A program made the position numbers and the translations under genes. Source: Rhynchopus sp. YZ270_cl-10 (Eukaryota > Euglenozoa > Diplonemea > Diplonemida > Diplonemidae). From it: a stretch of 64,000 nt of DNA. Below the pieces are notes generated by a model, which saw only the letters and a list, made by a program, of their open reading frames with translations, had not been told where the DNA came from and searched no databases. The stretch lies in assembly GCA_964035575.1 (NCBI GenBank), contig OZ037904.1:1-64000 (forward strand), given 5' to 3'. This document shows positions 51,604 through 62,269 of the stretch, one piece after another (within the stretch, counting starts at the first letter, position 1; each line of letters starts with the position of its first letter).

Positions 51604-51769
51604 TGTGTGAACACGGCGGACTAGTCAGGAGGACTACTGGTAGCGCTACTGGTCCAAATGACTAGTGTTTTACGAGTATTGTTACACCAGTAAACACTGC
51701 CAGTTTAGCACTTAGTTGTTACGACTAGTAGTTCCACTAGTCCCCCTGACTAGTACGCCGTGAACACAA
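51604..51769. mobile_element. Small terminal-inverted-repeat element with CACGGCG(G/T)ACTAGTCAGG ends
   Basis: Arms of about 28 bp: CACGGCGGACTAGTCAGG on the left; CACGGCGTACTAGTCAGG on the right, read inward. Many internal ACTAGT palindromes. Non-coding, no clear target duplication. Confidence 0.75.
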
Positions 51770-51974
51770 ACCTTCCACAATTTTTTTTTTTAAATCCGTT
51801 ACGGACAGATGCCGTGTTCTCTTGTGAAGGAGGAAAAAAGAAATAATAAAATAGAAACATTGTTTTCAGACAAATCTACGAGGTGAGGGGAGAGACGGGG
51901 GGAGAATTTTTTTTTTTTAATTTTGGCAAGAAGGGTGATGGGAGGGGTGAGAAGGAGAGGGGGAAAAAATGAAA

Positions 51975-52010
51975 CCTTTGTAAAATGAATGTGCCTCTCG
52001 AGCACACACA
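51975..52010 (+). other. H1 hairpin motif, copy 10
   Basis: CTTTGTAAAATGAAT lead; stem GTGC/GCAC with loop CTCTCGA, then ACAC. Strong case of a changed but paired stem. Confidence 0.6.
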
Positions 52011-54834
52011 TTTTTTTTGAAAAAAAAGGGTGGTTTTTTTGTTTTTTTTTTTTGGACCAAAAGAAAGCCACCCCAGCGGGGTTTTCGTCTCGACAAATCG
52101 ATGTGTTTGCCAACATCTTTTTTTTTGTCGAATTTTTGACAAAATAGAAAAATAAAATCGCAAAGCGCACAACACAACGGCAACACGATTTTACTTTTAG
52201 ATATTATGTCCTTTCCGTGGGTGCTGTTCCTGTCTCTCTCTCTCTGTCTGTCAGTCTGTCAAATCAAAGAAGCAGAGGCCAAGAGAGATAACTCCCCCTT
52301 TTATAAACAGCAACGTACACACCATGAAAACAAAGGATGCCTTTTCAGATGTGACGTGAAAAACGTCACGCCCAGAAAAAAAAAATAGAAACTTAACACT
52401 CATCACACGATAAAACCCATGGGAGACAGGTTGTAGTGAACGCACAACACCTCGACCTGTTTTCGGTGAGGAGTGGCTCTCTGCAGCGCGGTTCGTCCTC
52501 CAGAACCGCAAAAAGTGTGTTCATGATTTGTTTTCTATTTTCATGAGGTGACAGAAAAAAAAAACAAAAACGCCCTTTTTGAAATCGTCATAAATTACCC
52601 CAAAGCCCGAATACCATGGCGAACCCGAGAGGGAAAAAAAAAAGTTTGTAAAGATGAGCATGCCATACGTTGCGTACACATCTTAAAAGAATAAATGCGT
52701 TCCACCAAAAAGGGTTATAAAGAAAGATCTACGGGGGTGAATGTGAATAGGGGTTGTGAGTATTTTTTTTAAAAAAAGAGATGAAAAAAAAAAGAGGGGT
52801 TTGGAGGGAGTCGTTGGGAAACAGAGGGGGGTGGGAGGGATAAAGGGAAAAAGGGATTTTTAAAATAAAAAAAAAATGAATGAATGAACAGCGTTACGGT
52901 GCTTAGTCAACCTTTTTTTCTTCAATTTTTTTTTTAAAAATGCAAAAAAAGCAAAAATTTTGTTTTTTGTTTGATTACAGTGTGGAGTGTCGAACACCCA
53001 AACGGTGTTGCTCCACCTTTAAAAAAAAAAAAAATGATAACAACGTGTCACTCACCTTGTGAAATACCCACGCTTTTATGTTTGGGGGAAAAGAAACGGG
53101 AGGTTTAAGTCCAAAGGCCCTGACCCTGATATTTTTTTTTGTTGAAAAAAAAAAAGGCAAGTTTTAGGTGCAGTGCTTTGGGTGTCTTCTCCCGCTTTTT
53201 TTTCTCATACAAAAGGGTTTTTTTTTTCTTTGAAAGGTCTTTTTTTTTTGTGGGCAGTATTTCGCACAAAAAATCTACTTCTGCCGTTTCAAGAGTCTCT
53301 GTTGCCTTTCTTTACCCTATTCTAGTTTTTCTTCAAAAAAAAAAGAAAAAACAAATGAAAAAAAAATGAAAAAAGGAAAACAGCGGGGGTAAAAAAAAAA
53401 AAACATTGGCGTCTCCTCGCAGCCATTTCTGATGTATATTTCTGGGAAAATAGAAAACAGAAATTAGAACCAGAAAACTGGATTACGAAGGTGTGACGCT
53501 CATTTCTTTGTCCACAGTGCAGCGCGTGTTTGTCACTGTAAATTTTTTATTTTTTTTTTTTTGCTGTGACGCAGTCACTTGCTTTTTGGGTTGTTGGGCC
53601 ACACCCGACACTGTACACAGATTTCCTTTCAGAAAAAAAAGTATCTTTGGTCATTCAAGTTAGTCCGAGGATGGTGCGTACCATTGTTACCATGCAGTTA
53701 TGTATTGACGAACCACCCCATACTCGATCTCGGCTCTCAATGGCTGATTAGCATTTTTTGTGTGGACTGTTACGTAACTTACTTAACTTTTTTTCTTCTT
53801 TTTCACTTTTATTTTTAAACTTTTTGTATTTTTGACACGTCAAATAATTCACAAAACAATAGATTTTTTTCTTTTTACTTCAGTGTTTGAAAATCAGTAA
53901 AGAAAAGAACGAACGAGAGGGGGGAATAAATACTGACAAAAAAAAATGACAAACTTATAACAAAAAATATAAACTAAAAAAATAATAAAACATTTGTGTA
54001 TTTTTGGTATGAACACTTAAAAATGTCAAAGGTAAAAAAAAAAGAAAATAACATTTTAAAAAACGATGTTTTGTGTGACGTTGGTTGCTACTTGTTATGT
54101 CTTTTCTTTTTGTTTCCAGAAAACCTTTGTCCAGAATATTCACATGGGATACGGAAACCCAATCTGTTTTTGGGTGTTTTACTTTTTTTCAAAGAAACAA
54201 AACGCACAAACCTTTCGCAAATTCTTTCATTAATATTTTTTGAATGTTTGTTTTTGATCTCACCGCTGTAGGTGGTTGCTTTTTTAAAATTTTTCTTCTT
54301 CTTGATGAAAACTACTATTGCCAAATTATATCCCGAAAAATATTTTTAACTCCGTGAGTTGGTGTGGGTCGCTCATATCACAAATCCCGCTTTGCTGCGC
54401 TTTGTGGGATTAGTACACTCATTACACCACAACTCACTGCGTTAAGTGTGGGAACAATTTAACAGTAATAATAAGCTATTATTTATATGACGAACGTCAC
54501 AAGGAAACTTTAAAAAAAAAAACCATTTAAGAACTGTGGTTGTTGATGCAGGCACCTCCGACTGACCCACTGTACGATGCCAGCCATCCGGATGAAAGCA
54601 CAAAGTACGCTCCGGCCTACAACAGAAGATGTAAAAAAGGCAACCTAAACCATTATCCCATTATCGGTCTGTGTAAAACACAGAACCGACTTTGAGGCAT
54701 GTTGTGTACCGTGGTGGTCACATCAATCTGCGGGTTTGCTGCAAAAAAAAACTTTCTGTTATGACATAAATGGTCCTTTTTAGTTTTGTTTTTTGGTATT
54801 TTTTTTTTTTTTTTTTTTTTTTTTTGGTTTTTTT
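52011..54834. other. Gene-free AT-rich region
   Basis: Long homopolymer runs throughout. H1 motifs lie at 52644-52684 (GCATGC...TGCGTA type, weakly paired) and 52876-52912. Short ORFs are low-complexity shadows. TATA-less; no splice-supported gene. Confidence 0.55.
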
Positions 54835-55490
54835 CAGGGTATTAGGGTGAAAATCCAAAATTCCGGAAAAAACTGGTTTTTCTGGTTTTCTCTCCTGGGT
54901 GGCGAAAACTAGTTTTTCCGGCGAAAACCTCCACCGTTGACGGACACAGTCACCTTTTTCGGGTTTTTCGGGGGTGGGGTCCGTGTCTTGTCCAGGAATC
55001 CAGATTTCAAGATTGGGGAGGTCAGCTTGTTTTTTGCTCAAAATATTTTTCGGCGCTGCTGACCATTGGGAACATAGGGACGGTATATTTTTTTGCGGAG
55101 CAAAAAAATAATATAAAATGGCGCCGCAGGCGAAAATTTTTGAGGGTACGGTGTAAAAATGTAGCTTTTTACACCACAGAGCCACTCAACGAACCCTTTT
55201 TTGCGGAGCAAAAAATGAAAAATGGCGCCGCAGGCAAAAAAAAATCAAGGAACAGCCATTTCACAAAGGCACTCCCGTGGTTCAACCACGGTTCTACCAG
55301 GCGGGGAAAAAATGCAGGGAAAAAAATCGAGTCCGCCCTAATCTGGAAACGACATTTACAGAAAGGCCTGGTGAAAAGTGTCGGTTTTTTTTTCCCCTCC
55401 AGATTTCTCTGTTTTTTTTTTTTTTTTGAAAACCAGTTTTTGGAAAAACTGGTTTTCAAAACCAGTTTTTTTAACCACCCTAATACCCTG
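54835..55490. mobile_element. hAT-like non-autonomous element with CAGGGTATTAGGGTG ends and 8-bp target duplication
   Basis: 15-bp perfect terminal inverted repeats, CAGGGTATTAGGGTG, and an exact 8-bp flank GTTTTTTT on both sides (54827-54834, 55491-55498), the duplication length of hAT elements, although the T-rich site weakens its weight. Sub-terminal ACTGGTTTT/AAAACCAGT words are inverted. The inside has two copies of a TTGCGGAGCAAAAAA...GGCGCCGCAGGC phrase and no transposase. Confidence 0.75.
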
Positions 55491-55527
55491 GTTTTTTTTT
55501 GCTGTTTGAAGAAAAAAGGTAGTTGTT

Positions 55528-55556
55528 GAGTGCTAACGCCTCTGTGGACAGGCACC
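55528..55556 (+). other. H4 motif copy
   Basis: GAGTGCTAACGCCTCTGTGG, ACAGGCACC; arms GTGC/GCAC pair. Confidence 0.5.
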
Positions 55557-55743
55557 GAAAAAAAGAATAGAAAAATCTACAGTTTTTTGAGGGGTGGAGA
55601 GAGAGGAGGGGAATGGGATTTTGTTATTTTTGCTTAGGGAGGGAGGAGTTGGAAAAAAGGGGGGTTTTTTGGTGGTGATTTAAAAAGAGAAGGAAAAAAA
55701 AAAACGAGAAAAGTGCGTCCCCTTACCCACAAAGAATGCTATT

Positions 55744-55866
55744 GTGGTGCTCCGGGAGGGGTCGATCGAGTATTGACAGGTCGCTGACACAGGGACTTTA
55801 TACACACCCCCCCTGATATTGACAAGTCGCTGACAGGTCGTTGACCGACTTCCGAAAGCACCATAT
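55744..55866 (+). other. H5 motif, copy 4 (double)
   Basis: Two H5 cores inside one pair of arms: GGTGCTCCGGGAGG, TATTGACAGGTCGCTGAC, then CTGATATTGACAAGTCGC and CAGGTCGTTGACCGAC, closing with AGCACCA. It looks like one H5 copy inserted into or recombined with another. Confidence 0.65.
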
Positions 55867-56076
55867 TGCTATTCTTTCCCCCATTTACAGACCCCCCCCT
55901 TTTTTTGCGCTCATTTTGAAAAACCACCCTTTTGTTTTGATGGGAGGTTCCTCACTATTTTTTTTTTCGAGGGCAAAAAAAAGAAGAAGAAAACTGATTT
56001 TTTCTTTGATAATCTGTTGGAACAGAAACGCTTGCCACGCAAAAGCAGTCTGCCCCCTGTATTTTTTTTTTTTTAG

Positions 56077-56127
56077 TTTTGAAAACTTGGTTTGTATTAG
56101 TGTAGCCACCCCTAGAGTGTGCCACTA
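56077..56127 (+). other. H2 motif copy
   Basis: TTTTGAAAACTTGGTTTGTA, TTAGTGTAGCCACCCC, TAGAGTGTGCCACTA. One C longer and lacking TC relative to 44440-44491. Confidence 0.65.
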
Positions 56128-57160
56128 ATATGCTTTTTATGTTATGCTACAAAAGAGCGATCGCCATCACCAGTAAAAACCAGCGAAGAAAATCAGCGAA
56201 GCTTTTCTTTGCATTTTTTTTTTCATACTACATTAGTGTTGAAGCGAGCGGTCGTTATTTTTTTTTTGTTTGTTTTGTTTGAAAACCTTGCGTTGTCATT
56301 TTTGGTAAACTTTTATCAAACCTTTTTCCTTTTTTCCAAATGCATTAACGTCGAAATACAACAGCCCTCTCGTGACAGTGCACTTCGTTAAGACTGGGTG
56401 TATCGGTGGACCTCCCCCCAACCATGCAGTTACAATGCTAATTCACAGCTAATTTGCTGGATCTCTCGAACTGAGAGAAAGAAAAAAAAAGGTGTGTGAG
56501 ATTGTCCTCTCAGCTTCTTGTGCTGACGCACCTAAGAAGATGGATAGTGTACACCCCACTGAGTGACTCACCCAAATAAGGATTTCATATAAAAAAAACA
56601 TGACAAATTTTGTTGTGTCGACAATCGCCTAAGAACCCAATTTAGGGCTTATAGGGTCTGTACTCTATGTAGGCTGGAGCCTTTTTGTACTACGGAAGGT
56701 ATAGACGACAGTCGTCCTGAACCCTTTTTTTGACCTCCACTGCAACGAATACTATGTAGTTTGTGTTTGGAAAAAAATAATATTTGTCAATGAACACGTA
56801 CCTTTTTTCATGCTCCCCAAAAGAGAAGAAATTTTGATTATCTTTTTTGAAAAAAAAAAAAAAGAAAAAAGAAGAAAAAAGAGAGAAAAAAAAACAACTC
56901 TTATTTGTTGTGTCAAAAGTATACAGACATGTATTGTGTGTGCAACTTTTTTCACAAAGTGTCAAAATCATTGTGTTTTTTTTTTTTTGTTTTTCTTCTT
57001 CGCATGCATAAAGCAGACAATGCGCTGCATACTAGTTAAAAATAAAATAAAAAAATATCGCAAGTTTAAAAAAAAAAAAGTCAATAAATGACAAATAAAC
57101 CCACCCCGTGACAACCCGTCAACCCGTGACACCAAAAATAAAGGCTTTTTTTTTTTTTTT
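56128..57160. other. Gene-free AT-rich region
   Basis: An H1-like hairpin (56491-56532; TCAGC/GCTGA stem) is the only structured element. ORFs up to 93 aa are Phe/Lys-rich shadows. Confidence 0.5.
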
Positions 57161-57205
57161 TTTGTAAGATGAACCTAAGCCTCACTTTTTACTCAGCCAT
57201 CCTAA
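57161..57205 (+). other. H1 hairpin motif, copy 14
   Basis: TTTTGTAAGATGAACCTAAGC lead and arm, CTCACTTTTTA loop, CTCAGCCATCC; the right arm is diverged (CTCAG). An H4 motif follows at 57237-57275. Confidence 0.5.
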
Positions 57206-57390
57206 AAGATAAGATGGGTTCTCTGAGTTGTGTGCTTAGTGCTTGCTCACCGTACATCGGCGGACGCAGGCACTGAGGGGAGGGGAAAAAAGAACGGAGG
57301 GTGGGGCTTTTGTCAGAGGGATCGGGGTTTTGGATTCGGGTTGGGTGATAAGGGAGCCTAAAAATGGGTACCAAAAAAGAAAAAGAAAGA

Positions 57391-57435
57391 GTTTATCAGA
57401 TGACCCTCAGCCTCTCATGTATGCTTTAGTCAACC
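57391..57435 (+). other. H1 hairpin motif, copy 15
   Basis: GTTTATCAGATGACCCTCAGC, loop CTCTCATGTAT, GCTTTAGTCAACC. The two H1 copies 14 and 15 flank an H4 motif. Confidence 0.5.
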
Positions 57436-57439
57436 TTTT

Positions 57440-59090
57440 TGGGAAAAATACAGGGGTGGTGAGAAGATAATCGGGAGTGATAAGAAGTGTGACAAAAAAA
57501 GAGAGAGAGAAAAGATGGGGAGGGAGGGAGGGAGGGAGAGAGAGAATTGCGGAACAGGGGGCATGTGAGGATATATTGTTGGGGAAAGGGCTAATTTTTT
57601 TTTTTTGTTTTTTGTTTTTTTTTTTTGTTTTTTTCAAATCTAGAAAATAGCTGGGTATCGAGAAATAAAGACGTATTGTTTTTGCTTTTTTTTTTTTTTT
57701 TTTTGAATTTTTTTGTTTGTTTTTTTTTGATTTTTTTTTTGGGTGTTTTTTTTTTTATTTTTTTATTTTTTTAGTTTTTTTTTTGTGAGAGTAAATTGCT
57801 TGCAAACTGAGTTTGGTTTGGGCACCTAGAAAATTTGAACTATTTTTGTACACATCCGTGACATTCAAACGAACAGTGAACAGTACTAACCAAAAGAATG
57901 GGTCACAAACCTATCTGCTGAAATTTACTCGTCGTTTTTTTTGTGTTTTTCGTGTTTTTTTAACTTTTTTTTTTTTTTTTTGTTGTGTTTTCTGTTTGTT
58001 TATTGTTTGTTTTTGTTACCGGAGGGGGGGCGAACAAGAGACTAACGGGGTGAACAAACAAGAGATAAGGGTTGAAATATGGGATTTTTGGCCTGTTCCT
58101 TGCAGGGAATTAGAAATATGGGGGTTTCCCCCAAATCTCCTCTTCACATTATAAAACCTGGGAAAAAAAAGAGAAAAAGAAACGGTCAAAAAGTGCATCA
58201 AAGATACCATATCTTTGGGTTTGCGGGATGTCTCCTACTCAACCCTTACCTCCTATTTGCTTTTTATTTTATTTCTCCCCCAAAAAAACCCCCCTTATTT
58301 TTGGCTCGTCCCTTCGCCTCTGTGGAGATATCCATGTCTCTTATTCGTCCTCTCTCAGTAATGCTTTTTTTTGATAATATTTTTTAGTTGGAAAAAGTGT
58401 GTCACGTACGCGATGTGCTACACACATAAATAAGTTGGTTAAAAATTGTTTTTTTTTGTCGTGCCACAGTGAGTGCACGTAACCACGTGCTCAACGGGGT
58501 ACGTAATTTTCAATCTGACAAATATTTTTTTTTAAAAAAAAATGCCTTTTTTTTTTTGAAGATGAACGTCTACACCTCTCACCAACCTTTCACCTGATAA
58601 TAAAAAGGCGTTATTTCTTCCCTCTCAGTTTAGCACTGGAAAAATAGCACCAAAAAAACAGAAAGGGGGGGGAAATTGACATTCAGTGATTTTAGTCACT
58701 ACATGTGTAAAATCTCCACAGTACAATCCATCCCTTTTGTTGACAATAATCGGGAAAACCAAAGATTTCCTATTTTCTTTTTTCTGACAAACTGTGTGTG
58801 TTTTTATTATGTTTTTTTAATTGTGTGTGTGTGTGTGCGAGCCTTTGCCACCTTTAACAAAATGTTACTTTGCCGGATTTTTTTTGAAAAAAAAGACGAA
58901 AAAATAAAGTAAATCAACTTGATATTTAAAAAAAGAAAAATATGGTCGAATACGGACGGGTAAACAGCCGTATAAAAGAAGGTAAAATACTGCATCATTT
59001 GGGGTGTCACAAGGGACGGTCCCCACATACGGTCGATACAGTAATGTCTGTTCTCCAACGAGCTCCGCTCAAAAGGTATAAAAAAAAGGG
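57440..59090. other. Gene-free AT-rich region
   Basis: A (GGGA)n tract at 57517-57538 and long T runs. An H1-like motif is at 58558-58592. No gene recognised. Confidence 0.5.
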
Positions 59091-59097
59091 AAAGAAA

Positions 59098-59141
59098 GTT
59101 TGAGATAAGATGAACCGTGTATCACTGTACACAACATCTTT
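59098..59141 (+). other. H1 hairpin motif, copy 17
   Basis: GTTTGAGATAAGATGAACC lead; stem GTGTA/TACAC with loop TCACTG. The stem sequence is unrelated to CTAAGC yet pairs perfectly. Confidence 0.6.
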
Positions 59142-59430
59142 AACTAAAATTCCCAGAAAAGACAAGAGCGTCCCCCCCCCTATTGATCTTGAGGGTGGGA
59201 ACCACATTGGAGGTGCAGACTAAGTTAACAAAAAACTAATTTCAGACACTTTCCATTCGAGAAAGCATACAAAAAGGACGTTTCAAAAGCGATGCATCCA
59301 GTTAACAACAGAAACAATAAAAATTAAAAAAAGTGAACAATAATAAAAATAGTAATACCTGTTGTAAGGTGCGCACAAAAAATGCCTCGAGACATGCAGT
59401 GCACCCAAACAGAAAAGGGGGAACAAAAAA

Positions 59431-59466
59431 AAACGTAAGATCCATGTGCCTTCTCGTTGCACACAC
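59431..59466 (+). other. H1 hairpin motif, copy 18
   Basis: AACGTAAGATCCAT lead; stem GTGC/GCAC with loop CTTCTCGTT, then ACAC tail as in copy 10. Confidence 0.55.
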
Positions 59467-59681
59467 AAAAAAAAATTCGTCCTAACAGAGGACGTCAGGA
59501 TACCAAAAACTTCACTATTGACATAATTGTGCGTTTTTTGGTTATCCCAAGAGAGTGGGGGGAAAACAGATTTATTTGTATAAAAAAAAATGCACATATT
59601 ACACATAATGCAGTGTACCTTTTTTAGTTCCTCTCTTTTTCTTCCTCCCCCCACTCATGTTGTTTTCTTCTTGCTGCAACA

Positions 59682-60781
59682 TCAGAAAGAGTATGCGCTG
59701 AGGAAGTACTCGATTTCCTGTTTTTGGTAGTTTTTTTCAAAAAGAATATTCCCTCCCCCCTCCTCCACATACCTCCGCTTCATCGACGTGGTCTACGTCC
59801 ACCACTCTGACCACTTCATCGAGGGCGTAGTCACATGTCGAGAGGGACAGCTGTGGCAGCACCTGCATGTCTTGCGAAGGCAGCACCTGCAGGCTCCGTG
59901 AGGAGGACAGCACAGAGAGGTCCTGCGCCGACGGCAGCACCTGGAGGTCTTGAGCGAGGTCGCTGTCCTCCATGGGCACGAGGTCGGGCATCTGCCCAAA
60001 CACATCCTCGACCACGATGCTCTGGTTGATGCTCTGGTTCGGTGTGTGCTGCTCATCGGTGATGCAGTCGCTGCTCACATCGAGCGACACATCTGCCACG
60101 CTGTACTCAGCCTCCGTCTCCTCCTCAGCCTCGTTGTCCCAGTAGTGCAGGTCTCTCCTCCACTGGCGGATGTGCAGGTCGAACTGACGCTTGCTGACAC
60201 TCCAGGTTGCGCGGGGGGTGTTGATGTGGTCCTTGTTGGCAGGGTCACGCAGGGGCACCGCCTTGCGGTAGTTGATGTACCCGCTGGTGCAGCGGCCGAG
60301 GGAGAGCTGCTTTTCACGCTGCGAGATTTTGTGCATCACACCAGCGTGCTCTTCGGTGCCCTGCGGGGGGATCTCGATGTCCTGCAGCATCTGAGGCAGC
60401 ATGAGGACCGGGCGGTTGTAGGAAGGGTACGCCTTCTTGCGGCCTGTTGTGCAGTTGGTGGCGTTGCTGCGGTGTGTGTGGCAGGCTGTACTTTGGAAGG
60501 AGCCCTTTCTGTGCAAAGGAGCCCTTTCTGTGCAGTGTGTTTGTGTTGTTCGCGTTGTTCGAACCTCCCTGCTGTGCCAGAGGTGCGGCCAGAGGAGCAG
60601 TCTGGGTGTGTGTCGGCTTCGCAAGCGCCTTCAAATCAAGCACCAACTCCGCAGCGCTTGGCTTAGTAGGAACACCATTGCTGTTCTGGTGTGCCACATT
60701 CGCTCTGTTGTCCACACATTGTCCGAGAGGCATCTTCTTGACCACGGTCTTGCGTGGTGCGGTCTTTCTGGCGAACTCCAT
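59682..60781 (-). CDS. SLBP: Histone RNA hairpin-binding protein (SLBP), divergent, frame disturbed by a 19-bp tandem duplication
   Basis: Starts MEFARKTAPRKTVV (ATG 60779-60781). The RNA-binding domain lies at 60136-60324: QREKQLSLGRCTSGYINYRK, then INTPRATWS (family TPNK region) and RQFDLHIRQWRRDLHYWD. This follows the SLBP pattern RRxKQIxYGKxTxxYxxY ... TPxK ... SWxxxIxxWRxxLHxWD. The C-terminal part is acidic with repeated LQVLPS words. A 55-nt intron (59772-59718, GTATGT...AACAG) leads to a 36-nt last exon ending EIEYFLSAYSF. The 19-bp unit AAGGAGCCCTTTCTGTGCA occurs twice at 60497-60534, and this shifts the frame between the N-terminal part and the RNA-binding part. No GT-AG intron could remove one unit. 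It may be an assembly error, an allele or a real lesion. SLBP binds the histone mRNA 3' stem-loop for processing and translation. Confidence 0.75.
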
Positions 60782-60983
60782 TGTGTGTGTTGTGGGTGGA
60801 GAGAAGAGAGAGAGAGAGAGAGAAGAAGGGGATAGTTTTGACAAAGAGGGAAAGGTCTTTGAGGTTAGGGGGGAAAAGAGGAGAAAAAGGAGTGGAAAAA
60901 AGCTGAGATTTAACAAAAAAAAAAAAAAAATGGGGGGGAGGGAGTTTGTTGTGTGTTTTATGGTGTTCTGTATGGGGGGTGGC

Positions 60984-61180
60984 GATGTGAGGGGGGGGAG
61001 AGGAGGGACACGACTACCTACCTAGTTACCACGCATGACTGGAGCACATGACGCAGTGACATGAGAGGACTAAAAAAATGACAAGACCCTTGTCAAATGA
61101 CAGGACCTAACGCCACTCATTTTGTACAGGAGCCTTGTCATTTGACAAGGGGGAAGTCTTGTCATTATTTAGTCTTGTCA
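60984..61180. mobile_element. Dispersed repeat ending in a TGACAAGACTAAA inverted-repeat element, copy 1
   Basis: The block ATGTGAGGGGGGGGAGAG, CACGAC, AGTTACCAC, ATGAC is shared with 63043-63195. Its right part (61057-61180) has about 27-bp inverted ends reading TGACAAGACTAAATAATGAC and contains CTTGTCA/TGACAAG words in both directions. Non-coding. Confidence 0.7.
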
Positions 61181-61408
61181 GGCACGCCTGAGTATTTATT
61201 TTCAGGCCTTGGCGAGGCCGACTCGGCCTCGTTGCATTGTATGAGCTTTTGGTTTTTTTTTTTTTCAAAATCCTCAAACCGAATTTTTCGGTTTTTGAAA
61301 CCGGTAAACCGATATTTTAAACTCCCCTGAAAAATCGGCCGATTTTGCGACCAATTTTGGCTGGGGAATTTCGGCACCACCAGGTACCTACCTACCTACC
61401 TACCTACC

Positions 61409-61558
61409 TGGGGAAAAAAACGCGAATTGGCGCGAAATTCATACCCTAATCGTGTCGCGCCAATTCGCGCCAATTCGCGTTTTTTTTCGCCAAAAAACGG
61501 CAAGTACAAAACGCGAATGCAGGCGAATTGGGGCAACCAGGGGCGAATATTAGGGTAC
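61409..61558. repeat. Inverted repeats AACGCGAATTGGCGCGA and TACCCTAAT
   Basis: AAAAAAACGCGAATTGGCGCGA-type arms (given in part) face each other across about 20 bp at 61417-61488. A second pair, TACCCTAAT (61442) and ATTAGGGTA (61549), is nested across it. The word ATTAGGGT also forms the ends of the hAT-like element at 54835. Confidence 0.7.
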
Positions 61559-61629
61559 CTCCTCAGAGCCTATCTGATTTTCATTTAATAAATAGTCATT
61601 TTTTTTTTTTTTTTTTTTTTGACGTCAGG

Positions 61630-62170
61630 TGAGGTGATCCAGTCTCACGCTTTTTCACACATTTTCACTTGGTTTCACACATTTTCACACATTTTCACAT
61701 GGTTTCACACATTTTCACTTGGTTTCACACATTTTCACATGGTTTCACGGTGTGAAAAAGTGTGTACGAAAGTGAAAAAAAAACTGCTTCACGCACTCTG
61801 AGTGGATTCCTCCAGAAAAAAAACTTGGTGTTTTCACATGGTTTCACATATTTTCACTTGGTTTCACACATTTTCACTTGGTTTCACACATTTTCACATG
61901 GTTTCGCATGGTTTCACATGGTTTCACATGGTTTCACATGGTTTCACATGGTTTCACATGGTTTCACATGGTTTCACATGGTTTCACATTATTTCACATG
62001 ATTTCACATGGTTTCACATATTTTCACTTGATTTCACACATTTTCACCTTGGTTTCACACATTTTCACTTGATTTCACACATTTTCACCTTGGTTTCACA
62101 CGTTTTCACTTATTTTCACATGTTTTCACGGTGTGAAAAAGTGTGGAAAAGTGTGCGCTGGATCACCTCA
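61630..62170. mobile_element. Foldback element with TGAGGTGATCCAG ends and TTTCACATGG repeats
   Basis: 13-bp terminal inverted repeats TGAGGTGATCCAG. The inside consists of 10-13-bp repeats of TTTCACATGG, TTTTCACACA and TTTTCACTTGG in long runs, with two GGTGTGAAAAAGTGTG segments in inverse orientation. The same TTTCACA wording occurs in the long foldback element at 46.6-47.4 kb, which suggests related elements. Plus-strand MVSHGFTWFH ORFs are repeat shadows. Confidence 0.75.
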
Positions 62171-62269
62171 TCAGGAAGATAAAGAAATTTTTACTAAACA
62201 TGGAAAGGGGAAATCAATAAAATAAAGGCAAAGGGAAGGTGAAAAGGGAAGAGAAAAGAACAAAAAGGA

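Noticed and set aside
54834-61557. ATTAGGGT words as vertebrate-type telomere repeats
   Set aside because: They occur only once per element end, not in tandem, and are explained by inverted-repeat termini.
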